64,000 nt of DNA from Methylobacterium sp. PvR107 (lineage in GTDB: Bacteria; Pseudomonadota; Alphaproteobacteria; Rhizobiales; Beijerinckiaceae), in the NCBI RefSeq assembly GCF_017833295.1, contig NZ_JAFIBW010000001.1:2232001-2296000 (forward strand). Reading direction: 5' to 3'. The translations under genes were made by a program, and so were the position numbers. The notes beneath the pieces were generated by a model. That model was not told the origin of the DNA. It worked only from the letters and a program-made list of their open reading frames with translations, and did not search any database. Shown in pieces: positions 25,747-35,127 of the stretch; the stretch's first letter is position 1; every line of letters starts with the position of its first letter.

Positions 25747-27411
25747 GTGAAACGACGTCCGCCAGCGAGTCGCCCATCATTCCGCGGGGTCGGAATGGTG
25801 GCGTCCGGGCTCGCGATCTTAGCAACGGCTCCGGCTACCGCCGAGACGTTGGAGAGCGCACTCGCGAAGGCCTATCAGGGCAACCCGAGCCTCAACGCGA
25901 GCCGTGCCGGCGTGCGCGCGATCGACGAGAACGTCGCGATCGCGCAATCCGGCTACCGGCCGCAGGTCAATGTCAACGCTGCGATTGGCGTCCAGTACCT
26001 GGAGACCCAGGGCAGCAGCTCCATCTCCGTGCCCAACTCTTCGGCGAGTTCAGCGACCTCGACTGGAACCGCATCGGCCCTGGGCAACACCGCCAATGCC
26101 GCCTCCACTCTCGGCACATCGACGGGTCTCGGGTCCGGGCTGAGCACCACGACCGGTCTCGGAGCCGCCGGAACGTTGGGTTCCGGCCTAACGTCAGGAC
26201 TCACGTCGGGCACGACAGCGAGCGGGGGCGGTTCCTCGCTCGGCTCTGCGGCGTCGAACGCGACGACGGCGCAGACGATCACGTCGCGACGGACGGTGGC
26301 ATCGACCTACCTTCCGAGCAGCGCGGGCCTGAGCATCTCGCAAACGATCTTCAACGGATTCCAGACCGACAACACGACCCGGCGTGCCGAGTCGACCGTC
26401 TACAGCCAGCGCGAGATCCTGCGCTTCACGGAGCTGACGGTCCTCTACAACGCCGTTCAATCCTACATGAACGTGCTCAGCAACACGGCCACGCTCGAGC
26501 TGAACCGGAACAATGTCGAGGTTCTGGAGGAGCAGCTTCGACAGACGCGCGACCGGTTCAACGTCGGTGAGGTCACGCGCACGGACGTTGCGCAGGCGGA
26601 AGCCCGCCTAGCCGGAGCACGCTCGCAGGTCAGCGCGGCTGAGTCGGCCCTGCGCACGAGCATCGGCATCTATCGTCAGAATATCGGCGTGGAACCGCGC
26701 CAATTAGCTCCGGGCCGGCCGTTGGACCGATTCGTACCGCGAACACTGGATGCGGCCATTGCCATCGGCTTGCGCGAGCATCCGCAGATCGTGTCGGCCA
26801 TGCACGCTGTCGATGCCGCCGAGGCACAAGTGAAGGTACTGGAAGGGCAGCTTGCGCCGCAGCTGAATTTGACAGGCACACTTACCCAATACTACGATTC
26901 GAGTGGCCCGAACCAGAGCTTCTTCGTCGGATTCGTCGGCGGCCAGCTCAGGATCCCGATCTACGAGGGCGGCCAGGTCTACGCGTCGATCCGCCAGGCC
27001 AAGGAGACGGTCGGCCAGAACCGCATCCAGGTCGACCAGGCACGCGACCAGGTCCGGGCGCAGATCGTCGATTTCTGGGGCCGACTGGAGGCCGCGAAGG
27101 CCCAGGTCATCGCCGCGCAGGCCCAGGTCCAGGCCAACGAGGTGGCGCTGAACGGCGTGCGCGAGGAAGCGCGTGTCGGCCAGCGCACGACCCTCGACGT
27201 GCTCAACGCGCAGCAGGAGCTCCTGACCTCGCGCGTGAATCTGATCGTCGCCCAGCGCGATCGCGTGATCTTTTCCTACGGGGTGGTTCAGGCGATCGGA
27301 CAGCTGACGGCGCGGTTCACCGCCCTGCCGGTCGAGTACTACAGCGCCAAGGTCCATTACGATCAGGTCAAGGATTTGTGGTTCGGCCTGCGCACGCCGG
27401 ACGGGCGCTGA
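25747..27411 (+). CDS. tolC: TolC-family outer-membrane efflux/type I secretion protein
   Basis: A 554-residue TolC homologue forming the outer-membrane exit duct for efflux pumps or type I secretion. Signal peptide to about residue 32 (ATAPATA, then ETLESAL). Both halves of the OEP domain are present: AYQGNPSL and IDENVAIAQSGYRPQ in the first, AKETVGQNRIQVDQARDQVRAQI and ARVGQRTTLDVLNAQQELL in the second. Residues about 89-181 form an inserted Ser/Thr/Gly/Ala-rich low-complexity segment where TolC normally has a short extracellular loop. GTG 25747 with GGAAGGG upstream is chosen; TTG 25690 is an alternative. It precedes popZ, as in Caulobacter. Confidence 0.93.
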   Translation: MKRRPPASRPSFRGVGMVASGLAILATAPATAETLESALAKAYQGNPSLNASRAGVRAIDENVAIAQSGYRPQVNVNAAIGVQYLETQGSSSISVPNSSASSATSTGTASALGNTANAASTLGTSTGLGSGLSTTTGLGAAGTLGSGLTSGLTSGTTASGGGSSLGSAASNATTAQTITSRRTVASTYLPSSAGLSISQTIFNGFQTDNTTRRAESTVYSQREILRFTELTVLYNAVQSYMNVLSNTATLELNRNNVEVLEEQLRQTRDRFNVGEVTRTDVAQAEARLAGARSQVSAAESALRTSIGIYRQNIGVEPRQLAPGRPLDRFVPRTLDAAIAIGLREHPQIVSAMHAVDAAEAQVKVLEGQLAPQLNLTGTLTQYYDSSGPNQSFFVGFVGGQLRIPIYEGGQVYASIRQAKETVGQNRIQVDQARDQVRAQIVDFWGRLEAAKAQVIAAQAQVQANEVALNGVREEARVGQRTTLDVLNAQQELLTSRVNLIVAQRDRVIFSYGVVQAIGQLTARFTALPVEYYSAKVHYDQVKDLWFGLRTPDGR

Positions 27412-27483
27412 GGTCTTTTCCACGGGGAGTGTGGTGCGGGCGCGCTTGCCGCAACGAAATGGCATGGAATACTGATTGAACAC

Positions 27484-27499
27484 CGGCCCGTTCGGGCCG
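27484..27499 (+). terminator. Weak hairpin after tolC
   Basis: CGGCCC and GGGCCG pair around a GTTC tetraloop, followed by CTTTCC. The T-run is short, so this is a weak intrinsic terminator at best, possibly an attenuator between tolC and popZ. Confidence 0.3.
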
Positions 27500-27533
27500 C
27501 TTTCCAGTCTCCCATGCCCGAGTGCGCCTGCCG

Positions 27534-28124
27534 ATGAGTGCAGCAAGCCCCAAGATCCCGGACACCAATTTCCAGGACAAGGCTGCCGACAAGGCGCACG
27601 AGCCTTCGATGGAAGAGATCCTGGCGTCGATCCGGAGGATCATCGCCGACGATCAGGCGACCAAGCCGGCCGAGGTCGCCCCGGCACCCGAGCCCGACGA
27701 CGTGCTCGATCTCGCCGAGGTCGCTGAACCGGTCGTCCGCCCGCGCGCCGTCGCGCCGGAGCCAGAGCCGGCGATGATCGATTTCGACGCGATCGACTTC
27801 GACGAGCCGGTCGCCATGGAGCCGGAGCCGATCCCGGAGCCTCCGGCACCGCCGCCGCCATCGCCGCCACCGCAGCCGGTGTTCCAGGCGGCGCGGCCGG
27901 AGCCGGAGCTCGAGACCCTGGTCTCGCCGGCCACCGACGCCAGCGTCAGCGGCGCGTTCAATCTGCTGGCCCACACGGTGCTGACGCAGAACGCCCGGAC
28001 CCTGGAGGATCTCGTCAAGGAGATGCTCCGGCCGATGCTGAAATCCTGGCTCGACGACAACCTGCCGGCTGTAGTGGAGCGCCTCGTGCGTGCCGAGATC
28101 GAGCGCGTCTCGCGCGGGCGCTGA
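27534..28124 (+). CDS. popZ: Polar organising protein PopZ (DUF2497)
   Basis: A 196-residue acidic scaffold protein that forms condensates at the cell pole and anchors the chromosome origin through ParB. Order of parts: conserved N-terminal helix EPSMEEILASIRRIIADD (about 24-41), a long Pro/Glu/Asp-rich disordered region (about 45-125), and three C-terminal helices for oligomerisation, including LLAHTVLTQNARTLEDLVKEML and LKSWLDDNLP. The position between tolC and valS is the same as in Caulobacter, which strongly supports the identification. ATG 27534 is chosen over GTG 27522; neither has a strong ribosome site. Confidence 0.92.
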   Translation: MSAASPKIPDTNFQDKAADKAHEPSMEEILASIRRIIADDQATKPAEVAPAPEPDDVLDLAEVAEPVVRPRAVAPEPEPAMIDFDAIDFDEPVAMEPEPIPEPPAPPPPSPPPQPVFQAARPEPELETLVSPATDASVSGAFNLLAHTVLTQNARTLEDLVKEMLRPMLKSWLDDNLPAVVERLVRAEIERVSRGR

Positions 28125-28454
28125 GTTTCACACCCGGGCAGCGGGGCGGGATCCGCGGGTCCTTCAGGGGAACGAGCCGAACGACTTCGCCCCTCCCAGT
28201 CATCCCGGGTCCGCATAGCGGAACCCGGCACCGAGAGCCGCCGAAGCGCCAAGCACGGGCACGGGTTGAGTGTCTGGGTTCCGGGCCCTTCTGTGCAGCC
28301 CCGGAACGCCGGGTTTGTCGTTGGACGCGCCGCACATTCGCGATGGCACCCATGTCGCCCAGCCCCGGGGGCGTCGGCCGCGTGTTGACGGAAGCGGCGT
28401 GACGGTCGAAAGCGGGTCCAACCCCCTTTGGACAAGCGCCCGCCCGTACCCGCG
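28125..28454. other. Intergenic region with hairpin repeats between popZ and valS
   Basis: This 330-base stretch has no gene. It holds two palindromes: about 28204-28229 (CCGGGTCCGC paired with GCGGAACCCGG) and about 28273-28305 (GTTCCGGG paired with CCCCGGAAC around a 14-base loop). Both resemble GC-rich dispersed intergenic repeats. The valS promoter must lie here or the gene is read through from popZ. Confidence 0.45.
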
Positions 28455-31295
28455 ATGATGGACAAGACCTTCGAGCCCGCCTCCGTCGAGGCGCGGATCT
28501 CCGCAGCCTGGGCCGAGGCGGACGCCTTCCGCGCCGGCCGTCCCGAGCGCGCCGGCGCTCCACCGTACTGCATCGTGATCCCGCCGCCGAACGTGACGGG
28601 CTCGCTGCACATGGGCCATGCCCTCAACAACACCCTGCAGGACGTGCTGTGCCGCTTCGAGCGCATGCGCGGCAAGGACGTGCTGTGGCAGCCTGGGACC
28701 GATCATGCCGGGATCGCGACCCAGATGGTGGTCGAGCGGCGCATGGCCGAGGCCAAGGAACCCGGTCGCCGCGAGATCGGCCGCGCGGCCTTCGTCGAGA
28801 AGGTCTGGTCCTGGAAGGCGGAATCCGGGGGGGCCATCGTCAACCAGCTCAAGCGCCTCGGCGCCTCCTGCGACTGGTCGCGGGAGCGCTTCACCATGGA
28901 TGAGGGCTTGAGCCGCGCCGTGCTCAAGACCTTCGTCGACCTGCACCGCCAGGGCCTGATCTACCGCGACAAGCGGCTGGTGAACTGGGATCCGAAGTTC
29001 CAGACCGCGATCTCGGACCTGGAGGTCCAGCAGATCGAGACCAGGGGCCATCTCTGGCACTTCGACTACCCGGTGGTGGACGAGTCCGGCAACGAGACCG
29101 GCGCCATCATCACGGTGGCGACGACCCGCCCCGAGACGATGCTGGGCGATACCGGCGTCGCGGTCCATCCCGAGGACGAGCGCTACCGGGCGCTGGTCGG
29201 CAAGCGCGTGCGCCTGCCGCTGGTCGGCCGCCTGATCCCGATCGTCGCCGACGAGTATTCCGATCCCGAAAAGGGCACCGGCGCGGTCAAGATCACCCCG
29301 GCCCACGACTTCAACGACTTCGAGGTCGGGCGGCGCCACGGGCTCGGCCTGATCAACGTGCTTGATCCCGAGGGCCGGATGCTGCTCGACGGTAACGCGG
29401 CGTTCCTCGACGGGACCTCGCCCGAGCCGGAGGTCCTGGCGCTCGACGGCATCGACCGGGCGCAGGCGCGCAAGGAGGTCGTCGCCCTGATGGAGGCGCG
29501 CGAGCGCCTGCGCATGATCGAGCCGAACACCCATGCGGTCCCGCACGGCGACCGCTCGGGCGTCGTGATCGAGCCGTACCTGACCGACCAATGGTACGTG
29601 AACGTCAAGCCGCTGGCCGAGCGCGCCCTTCAGGCGGTGCGCGACGGGCAGACCAAGTTCGTCCCCGAGAATTACGAGAAGACGTTCTTCCAGTGGCTCA
29701 CCAACATCGAGCCCTGGTGCGTGTCGCGCCAGCTCTGGTGGGGCCACCAGATCCCAGCATGGTTTGGCCCCACCCTCTCGTCAGATCTGACTTCTGGCCT
29801 TTTCGACAAACAAGCTTTCGTTGCCCTAGACGAATCCGAGGCAATCTTGGAGGCAGCGAAGTTTCTTTCAAGCATTGGAAAATCCGACAGCACGGTCCGT
29901 GTAGCGCGCTCGGACGCCGAGTATGCGACGCTGCTGCAATCATGGGGTAGCGGAGATTCGAAAGAATTTCCATTGATCCGGGATCCGGACGTCCTCGACA
30001 CGTGGTTCTCGTCGGCCCTCTGGCCGTTCTCGACGCTCGGCTGGCCGGATTCGACCCCGGAACTCGCTCGCTTCTACCCAACCAATACCCTTGTGACCGG
30101 CAAGGACATCCTGTTCTTCTGGGTCGCCCGGATGATGATGATGGGGCTGCACCTCACCGACCGGGCGCCGTTCGACACGGTCTACCTGCACACCCTCGTG
30201 CGGGACGCGTCGGGCGCGAAGATGTCGAAGTCGAAGGGCAACGTCGTCGACCCCCTCGAACTCATCGAGAAGATGGGCGCGGACGCCCTGCGCTTCACCC
30301 TGTGCGCGCTCGCCGTCCAGGGCCGCGACATCAAGCTGTCGGAGGACAGGGTCAAGGATTACCGGAACTTCACCACCAAGCTCTGGAACGCCGCCCGCTT
30401 CGCCGAGCTGAACGGCTGCGGCCTAGACCCGGCCTTCGACCCGCGCTCCGCCACCGGCGCGATCAACCGCTGGGCGCTGACCGAAGCCGCCCGCGCGGTC
30501 CACGAGGTGACAACGGCGCTGGAGGCCTTCCGCTTCAACGACGCTGCGGGCGCCGCCTACCGCTTCGTCTGGAACATCTTCTGCGACTGGTACCTCGAAC
30601 TCGCCAAGCCCGTGCTCCAGGGCGAGGGCGTCGATCCCGCGATCCGGGCCGAGACGCAGGCCAGCGTGGCGTTCCTGATCGATCAGGTCGCCAAGCTCCT
30701 GCACCCGTTCATGCCGTTCCTCACCGAGGAGCTGTGGGCGATCAAGGGCGCCGGCCTGCCCGAGCGCGGCCTCCTGACCCTCGCATCCTGGCCGGAGCTC
30801 GGCGGCCTCGCCGATGCGGCCGCGGAGGCCGAGGTCGGCTTCGTGGTCGATCTCGTCAGCCAGATCCGCTCGGCGCGGTCCGAGACCAATGTGCCGGCCG
30901 GCGCGCAGATCCCGCTCGTGATGGTCGGCGCGGCTGCGGACGTCCGGGCGCGGGTCGAGGCGTGGCGGGACACGCTGCTGCGCCTCGCCCGCCTGTCGGA
31001 GATCACCTTCTCGGACACGCCGCCCAAGAACTCGGTGCAGCTCCTGGTGCGCGGCAGTGTCGCCGCCCTTCCCCTGGAAGGCGTTGTCGATCTCGCCGCC
31101 GAGGTCGCGCGGCTGAAGAAGGAGCAGGGCAAGGCGGAGGGCGAGATCAAGAAGATCGACGCCAAGCTCGGCAACGCCGACTTCGTCGCCCGCGCACCGG
31201 AGGAGATCATCGAGGAGAACCGCGAGCGCCGGGAGAGCGAGGCGGCGCGGCTCGTGAAGATCGAGGAGGCGCTGGCGCGTCTGAGCGGGGACTGA
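28455..31295 (+). CDS. valS: Valyl-tRNA synthetase
   Basis: Class I aminoacyl-tRNA synthetase that charges tRNA-Val and edits mischarged threonine. The 946-residue protein has the HIGH-type motif HMGH at 52-55, the CP1 editing domain, KMSKS at 589-593, the anticodon-binding domain, and a C-terminal coiled-coil arm (about 880-940). Residues about 434-512 (29755-29990), between WWGHQIPAW and DVLDTWFSSALWPFSTLGWPD, are unlike the family at that point. They are Ser/Asp-rich and encoded by clearly AT-richer codons than the rest. The frame is intact and the active-site motifs are untouched. The start has no obvious ribosome site; ATG 28458 is equally possible. Confidence 0.96.
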   Translation: MMDKTFEPASVEARISAAWAEADAFRAGRPERAGAPPYCIVIPPPNVTGSLHMGHALNNTLQDVLCRFERMRGKDVLWQPGTDHAGIATQMVVERRMAEAKEPGRREIGRAAFVEKVWSWKAESGGAIVNQLKRLGASCDWSRERFTMDEGLSRAVLKTFVDLHRQGLIYRDKRLVNWDPKFQTAISDLEVQQIETRGHLWHFDYPVVDESGNETGAIITVATTRPETMLGDTGVAVHPEDERYRALVGKRVRLPLVGRLIPIVADEYSDPEKGTGAVKITPAHDFNDFEVGRRHGLGLINVLDPEGRMLLDGNAAFLDGTSPEPEVLALDGIDRAQARKEVVALMEARERLRMIEPNTHAVPHGDRSGVVIEPYLTDQWYVNVKPLAERALQAVRDGQTKFVPENYEKTFFQWLTNIEPWCVSRQLWWGHQIPAWFGPTLSSDLTSGLFDKQAFVALDESEAILEAAKFLSSIGKSDSTVRVARSDAEYATLLQSWGSGDSKEFPLIRDPDVLDTWFSSALWPFSTLGWPDSTPELARFYPTNTLVTGKDILFFWVARMMMMGLHLTDRAPFDTVYLHTLVRDASGAKMSKSKGNVVDPLELIEKMGADALRFTLCALAVQGRDIKLSEDRVKDYRNFTTKLWNAARFAELNGCGLDPAFDPRSATGAINRWALTEAARAVHEVTTALEAFRFNDAAGAAYRFVWNIFCDWYLELAKPVLQGEGVDPAIRAETQASVAFLIDQVAKLLHPFMPFLTEELWAIKGAGLPERGLLTLASWPELGGLADAAAEAEVGFVVDLVSQIRSARSETNVPAGAQIPLVMVGAAADVRARVEAWRDTLLRLARLSEITFSDTPPKNSVQLLVRGSVAALPLEGVVDLAAEVARLKKEQGKAEGEIKKIDAKLGNADFVARAPEEIIEENRERRESEAARLVKIEEALARLSGD

Positions 31296-31298
31296 GCG

Positions 31299-31664
31299 TT
31301 ACCGGCGGGTGCCGAGGGCGCCGGTGAACGCCTTCGGCGCCCCCGAACTGCCGGACGACATGGCGCTGGGTCTCCGGAAGTCATTCTGTGACGCAACACG
31401 CGGATGCGTGGTGTAGTCCGGCGGAACATACCCGCCGGCCTGATTCCGGTACCCGGGCTTCAGGTTGGCTGCCGTCTTGGCGTCACGACCCGCATCGTGG
31501 CGGCCCGTATCGACGCCGTAGGTCGTCTTGGCATTGCTGCGCGCGACCGGCACCGCGAAGGCGGGCGTGGCGTCGAAATAGTCGCGGAAATTTGTGTACG
31601 GCTCGACAGCCAACGCCCCGACAGTCGATCCGAAGAACACGGCGGCCGCGAACGGCGTCCCCAT
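31299..31664 (-). CDS. Small exported hypothetical protein
   Basis: A 121-residue protein with a signal peptide (about 1-20, ending GALA) followed by an Asn/Tyr/Ser-rich mature part, probably periplasmic and disordered. ATG 31664 has GAGGA 8 bases upstream, better than the in-frame start at 31694. It is convergent with valS, the two stops being only three bases apart, and no terminator lies between them. I do not recognise a family. The ribosome site and signal peptide make it a probable gene. Confidence 0.65.
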   Translation of the reverse strand: MGTPFAAAVFFGSTVGALAVEPYTNFRDYFDATPAFAVPVARSNAKTTYGVDTGRHDAGRDAKTAANLKPGYRNQAGGYVPPDYTTHPRVASQNDFRRPSAMSSGSSGAPKAFTGALGTRR

Positions 31665-31949
31665 GATTGTATTCCTCAGCCTCAAGGCGGGCATCTCGCG
31701 GATCCGAAAGTACCGACCGCTGCCGAACGCGGTGGGATCATGGATCGACGCTGAGGAAGCGCGGTGGCAAGCGGCACAAGCCAGGGGCGTTTCCCACGCC
31801 GCACGGCGTCGTGGCGAGCCGCCTCCGCACCTGTCGAAACCGTAATGTGACCGCCACGCCCGGGTCAGGGGCCGCCCTCTAGACAGATCCTATCGACCGC
31901 CGCGTGAGCCGGCGTCGTCCCGATCAGTCCCGAGAGGTTTCAGACCCCC

Positions 31950-33476
31950 ATGACCGAGACCCGTCCTTCCGGCCGCACATCGCGCCGCGCCCTCGCCTCC
32001 GTGGCCGCCGCCGCCCTGATCGCCGGCGGCGCCCTCGGCAGCGGCTACCTGCCGTCCGCCACCCCGGCCTACGCGCAGGCCCTTCCGAAATCCCCGATCG
32101 AGGCCCCCGAGCACCCGCCGGGCTCGTTCGCCGGCATCGTCAACAAGGTGAAGCCGGGCGTCGTCTCGGTGAAGGTGAAGCTCGACGATTCGGCGAGCAG
32201 CGACGACGACGACGGCCCGAGCCAGGGCCGCAACCTCCAGAACGTGCCGCCGCAGCTGCGCGAGTTCTTCAAGCGCTTCGGCCAGAACGGGCCCGGCGGG
32301 ATGCAGCCCCAGCATCAGGGCCCGCGCGGCGCGGTCGGCTCCGGCTTCATCATCTCGGCCGACGGCTACGTGGTGACCAACAACCACGTCGTCGACCATG
32401 CCAAGACCGTGCAGGTGACGCTGGACGACGGCCGCACCCTCGACGCGAAGGTCATCGGGAAGGATTCCAAGACCGATGTCGCGCTGCTGAAGATCACAGA
32501 GGGCTCGAACTTCCCGTACGTGCAGTTCGGCAAGGCCGCGCCGCAGGTCGGCGACTGGGTCGTGGCGATCGGTAACCCGTTCGGCCTCGGCGGCACCGTG
32601 ACCGCCGGCATCGTCTCGGCCCGCGGCCGCGACATCGGCGCCGGCCCGTACGACGACTTCCTGCAGATCGACGCTCCGATCAACAAGGGCAATTCGGGCG
32701 GCCCGACCTTCAACGTCAACGGCGAGGTGGTCGGCGTGAACACCGCGATCGCCTCTCCGTCGGGCGGCAGCGTCGGCCTCGCCTTCGCGATCCCGGCCGA
32801 GACCGTGCAGGCGGTGGTAGAGCAGCTCCGCACCGACGGCAAGGTCGCCCGCGGCTATCTCGGCGTCCAGATCCAGCCGGTGACGCAGGACATCGCCGAG
32901 GGTCTCGGCCTCGACAAGGCCAAGGGCGCCCTCGTCGACCACGCCGAGAACGGCACCCCAGCGGCGAAGGCCGGCCTCAAGTCGGGCGACGTGATCGAGA
33001 AAGTCAACGGCGACACGGTGGACAGCGCGCGCGAACTGTCGCGCCGGATCGCCGGGATGAAGCCCGGGGCGAAGGTGGAGCTCAGCTACCTGCGCGGCGG
33101 CAAGTCGGACGTCGCCACGGTGACGCTCGGCACCATGCCGACCGACGGCACCAAGGTCGCGAGCCGCGACGAGGATACGGGCAACGGCCAGCCGCGACTC
33201 GGCCTCCAGCTCGCGCCAGCCGGCGATGTCGGCCTGTCCGACCAGGGTGTCGCGGTGGTGCAGGTTGATCCGGACGGGCCGGCGGCCGCCAAGGGTATCG
33301 AGGCGGGCGACGTGATCCTCGACGTCGGCGGCCAGAGCGTCTCCCGTCCGGCGGATGTGGCCGCGCAGATCCGGGCAGCGGAGTCCAGTGGGCGCAAGGC
33401 CGTGCTGATGCGGGTGAAGAGCGGCAAGGGGCAGACCCGCTTCGTCGCGGTCTCGCTCAGCAAGAACGCCGGCTGA
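31950..33476 (+). CDS. degP: DegP/HtrA-family periplasmic serine protease
   Basis: A 508-residue protease-chaperone that degrades misfolded envelope proteins. Signal peptide of about 42 residues with basic n-region. The trypsin-like domain has H146 (TNNHVV), D176 (KTDVALL) and S249 (GNSGGP). Two PDZ domains follow at about 285-375 and 395-495. An Asp-rich loop (about 80-90) and a Gln/Gly-rich loop precede the His. The ATG follows GAGAGG. It is monocistronic, ending in a strong hairpin terminator. Do-like proteases are typically under envelope-stress control; no such promoter could be identified by eye. Confidence 0.95.
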   Translation: MTETRPSGRTSRRALASVAAAALIAGGALGSGYLPSATPAYAQALPKSPIEAPEHPPGSFAGIVNKVKPGVVSVKVKLDDSASSDDDDGPSQGRNLQNVPPQLREFFKRFGQNGPGGMQPQHQGPRGAVGSGFIISADGYVVTNNHVVDHAKTVQVTLDDGRTLDAKVIGKDSKTDVALLKITEGSNFPYVQFGKAAPQVGDWVVAIGNPFGLGGTVTAGIVSARGRDIGAGPYDDFLQIDAPINKGNSGGPTFNVNGEVVGVNTAIASPSGGSVGLAFAIPAETVQAVVEQLRTDGKVARGYLGVQIQPVTQDIAEGLGLDKAKGALVDHAENGTPAAKAGLKSGDVIEKVNGDTVDSARELSRRIAGMKPGAKVELSYLRGGKSDVATVTLGTMPTDGTKVASRDEDTGNGQPRLGLQLAPAGDVGLSDQGVAVVQVDPDGPAAAKGIEAGDVILDVGGQSVSRPADVAAQIRAAESSGRKAVLMRVKSGKGQTRFVAVSLSKNAG

Positions 33477-33533
33477 GGCCGGTATCGCCCGCGCGGGGGG
33501 CCTCCCCCGCGTCATTTCGTGGTGACCTCCGAC

Positions 33534-33564
33534 TGGCGCCGGCCGAGCAGGCCGGCGCCATTTT
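33534..33564 (+). terminator. Intrinsic terminator after degP
   Basis: An 11-bp perfect stem (TGGCGCCGGCC with GGCCGGCGCCA) around the loop GAGCA, followed by TTTTC. It serves degP on the plus strand and may also block readthrough from the convergent methyltransferase gene. A second GC hairpin lies just upstream at 33492-33511. Confidence 0.8.
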
Positions 33565-33603
33565 CGTCAGGACCGGCTTGCGCCGACCGCTCCCAAGGGG
33601 GCG

Positions 33604-34335
33604 CTACCGCGCGGTCTCTGCATCCCGGCAGGGGCGGATGGTATCCGGCATCGGACGCGCGTCCGGTGCGGGCGCCGCGAACACGGCGAGATAGGCACCG
33701 CCCTTCAAGGGTTGGAAGCCGGTCTCCCGATAGCCGGCCGCGGCCAGCTCGCAGCGCAGGAGGGCCGGCGGGGTGCCGTGGCGGGAGGGAATGTCGTCCG
33801 CGTCGACGATGCCGACGCGCCCGCCCGGACGCATCGCCGGGGCGAGGTTGTGCAGCAGGCCGAAGGGCTGTGTGATCTCGTGGTACATGTGCACGAGGAT
33901 CGCCGCGTCCACGGATGCCGGGGGCAGGCGCGGATCATGCGGCTCGCCCCGCACCACGGTGACGTTGCCGAGCCCGCGCACGCGCTTCTCGAGGGCCGCC
34001 AGGTAATCCGGGGTCACATCCTCGGCCAGCACCCGGCCGCCGGGCCCGACCGACGGGCTCAACCGGACTACATAGTAGCCGCTGCCGGCGCCGATATCGG
34101 CCACGGTCTGGCCGGGGGCGATGCCCATCCCCTTGGCGACCTCGGCGAACTCGCCGGCCTTGTCGCGCTCGGCCTCCGAGGACCAGCGCGGCGCGACGAT
34201 CTCGGCCACGGGCCGGTCGGGCTTGGGGAAGGCGCTCGCGGGCGCGCCCGGGGGTGCGAGGGGCTCGGCGGCGAGCGCCGGACCGGTCAGGGCTACGGAG
34301 AGGAGTGCCAAGCGGCGGGTCAAGGCGCGGATCAT
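33604..34335 (-). CDS. Exported class I SAM-dependent methyltransferase
   Basis: A 243-residue protein with a predicted signal peptide (1-22, ending GPALA) and then a complete class I methyltransferase fold: [15 protein letters not shown] (motif I, about 80-94), LAEDVTPD (motif II), and a [12 protein letters not shown] segment. Such exported methyltransferases are a recurring family in Proteobacteria with unknown substrates; the odd point is that SAM is not known to be abundant in the periplasm. ATG 34335 gives the signal peptide; GTG 34347 is also in frame. It is divergent from trmD. Confidence 0.8.
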   Translation of the reverse strand: MIRALTRRLALLSVALTGPALAAEPLAPPGAPASAFPKPDRPVAEIVAPRWSSEAERDKAGEFAEVAKGMGIAPGQTVADIGAGSGYYVVRLSPSVGPGGRVLAEDVTPDYLAALEKRVRGLGNVTVVRGEPHDPRLPPASVDAAILVHMYHEITQPFGLLHNLAPAMRPGGRVGIVDADDIPSRHGTPPALLRCELAAAGYRETGFQPLKGGAYLAVFAAPAPDARPMPDTIRPCRDAETAR

Positions 34336-34410
34336 GGCCGACAACACGCGGAGCGCCCTGGCGGTGCCGCGGACGTTGACCGTGCCGCACCCCGCGCGCC
34401 ATCAAGCGCC

Positions 34411-35127
34411 ATGACGCGCGCGGACACGCCCTGGCGGGCCACGATCCTCACCCTCTACCCGGAGATGTTCCCGGGCCCGCTTGGCCTGTCCCTCTCGGGC
34501 GACGCCCTGGCGCGCGGCGACTGGAGCCTGGAGGCGCGCAACATCCGCGAGCACGGCCTCGGCCGCCACCGCTCCGTGGACGATACGCCGGCGGGCGGTG
34601 GCGCCGGAATGGTGCTCCGCTGCGACGTGCTCGGCGCCGCCATCGACGCCGCGACCGGGACGGACGATCCGCGCCCGCGCCTGCTGATGTCTCCGCGCGG
34701 CCGGCCGCTCACCCAGGCGCGGGTGCGGGCGCTCGCCGCCGGTCCGGGGGCGCTGATCGTCTGCGGACGCTTCGAGGGGGTCGACGAGCGGGTGATCGCC
34801 GGGCGCGGGCTGGAGGAGGTCTCGATCGGCGACTACGTGCTCTCCGGCGGCGAGATCGCCGCCCTGGTGGTGCTCGACGCCTGCGTGCGGCTGCTGCCCG
34901 GGGTGATGGGCAAGAGCGAATCGGGCGACGAGGAGAGCTTCGAGGGCGGTCTCCTGGAATACCCGCACTACACCCGGCCGCGGGACTGGGAGGGTCGCGC
35001 GATCCCCGATGTGCTCTCCGGCGGAAATCACGGGGCTATCGCCCGCTGGCGGCGGGCGGAGGCCGAGCGCATCACCGCCGAACGCCGTCCGGATCTGCCG
35101 GGTGCGGGCGCCCGCACCCGGTCCTGA
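34411..35127 (+). CDS. trmD: tRNA (guanine-37-N1)-methyltransferase
   Basis: Methylates G37 next to the anticodon and so prevents frameshifting. The 238-residue SPOUT enzyme shows [15 protein letters not shown] at the start, [10 protein letters not shown]-type loop, GGGAGMV, and the knot region with [11 protein letters not shown] and [10 protein letters not shown]. Length is normal. It stands alone here: rpsP and rimM do not precede it and rplS does not follow, unlike the usual operon. Its stop is immediately adjacent to the stop of a small minus-strand gene. The ATG at 34411 has no strong ribosome site. Confidence 0.95.
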   Translation: MTRADTPWRATILTLYPEMFPGPLGLSLSGDALARGDWSLEARNIREHGLGRHRSVDDTPAGGGAGMVLRCDVLGAAIDAATGTDDPRPRLLMSPRGRPLTQARVRALAAGPGALIVCGRFEGVDERVIAGRGLEEVSIGDYVLSGGEIAALVVLDACVRLLPGVMGKSESGDEESFEGGLLEYPHYTRPRDWEGRAIPDVLSGGNHGAIARWRRAEAERITAERRPDLPGAGARTRS

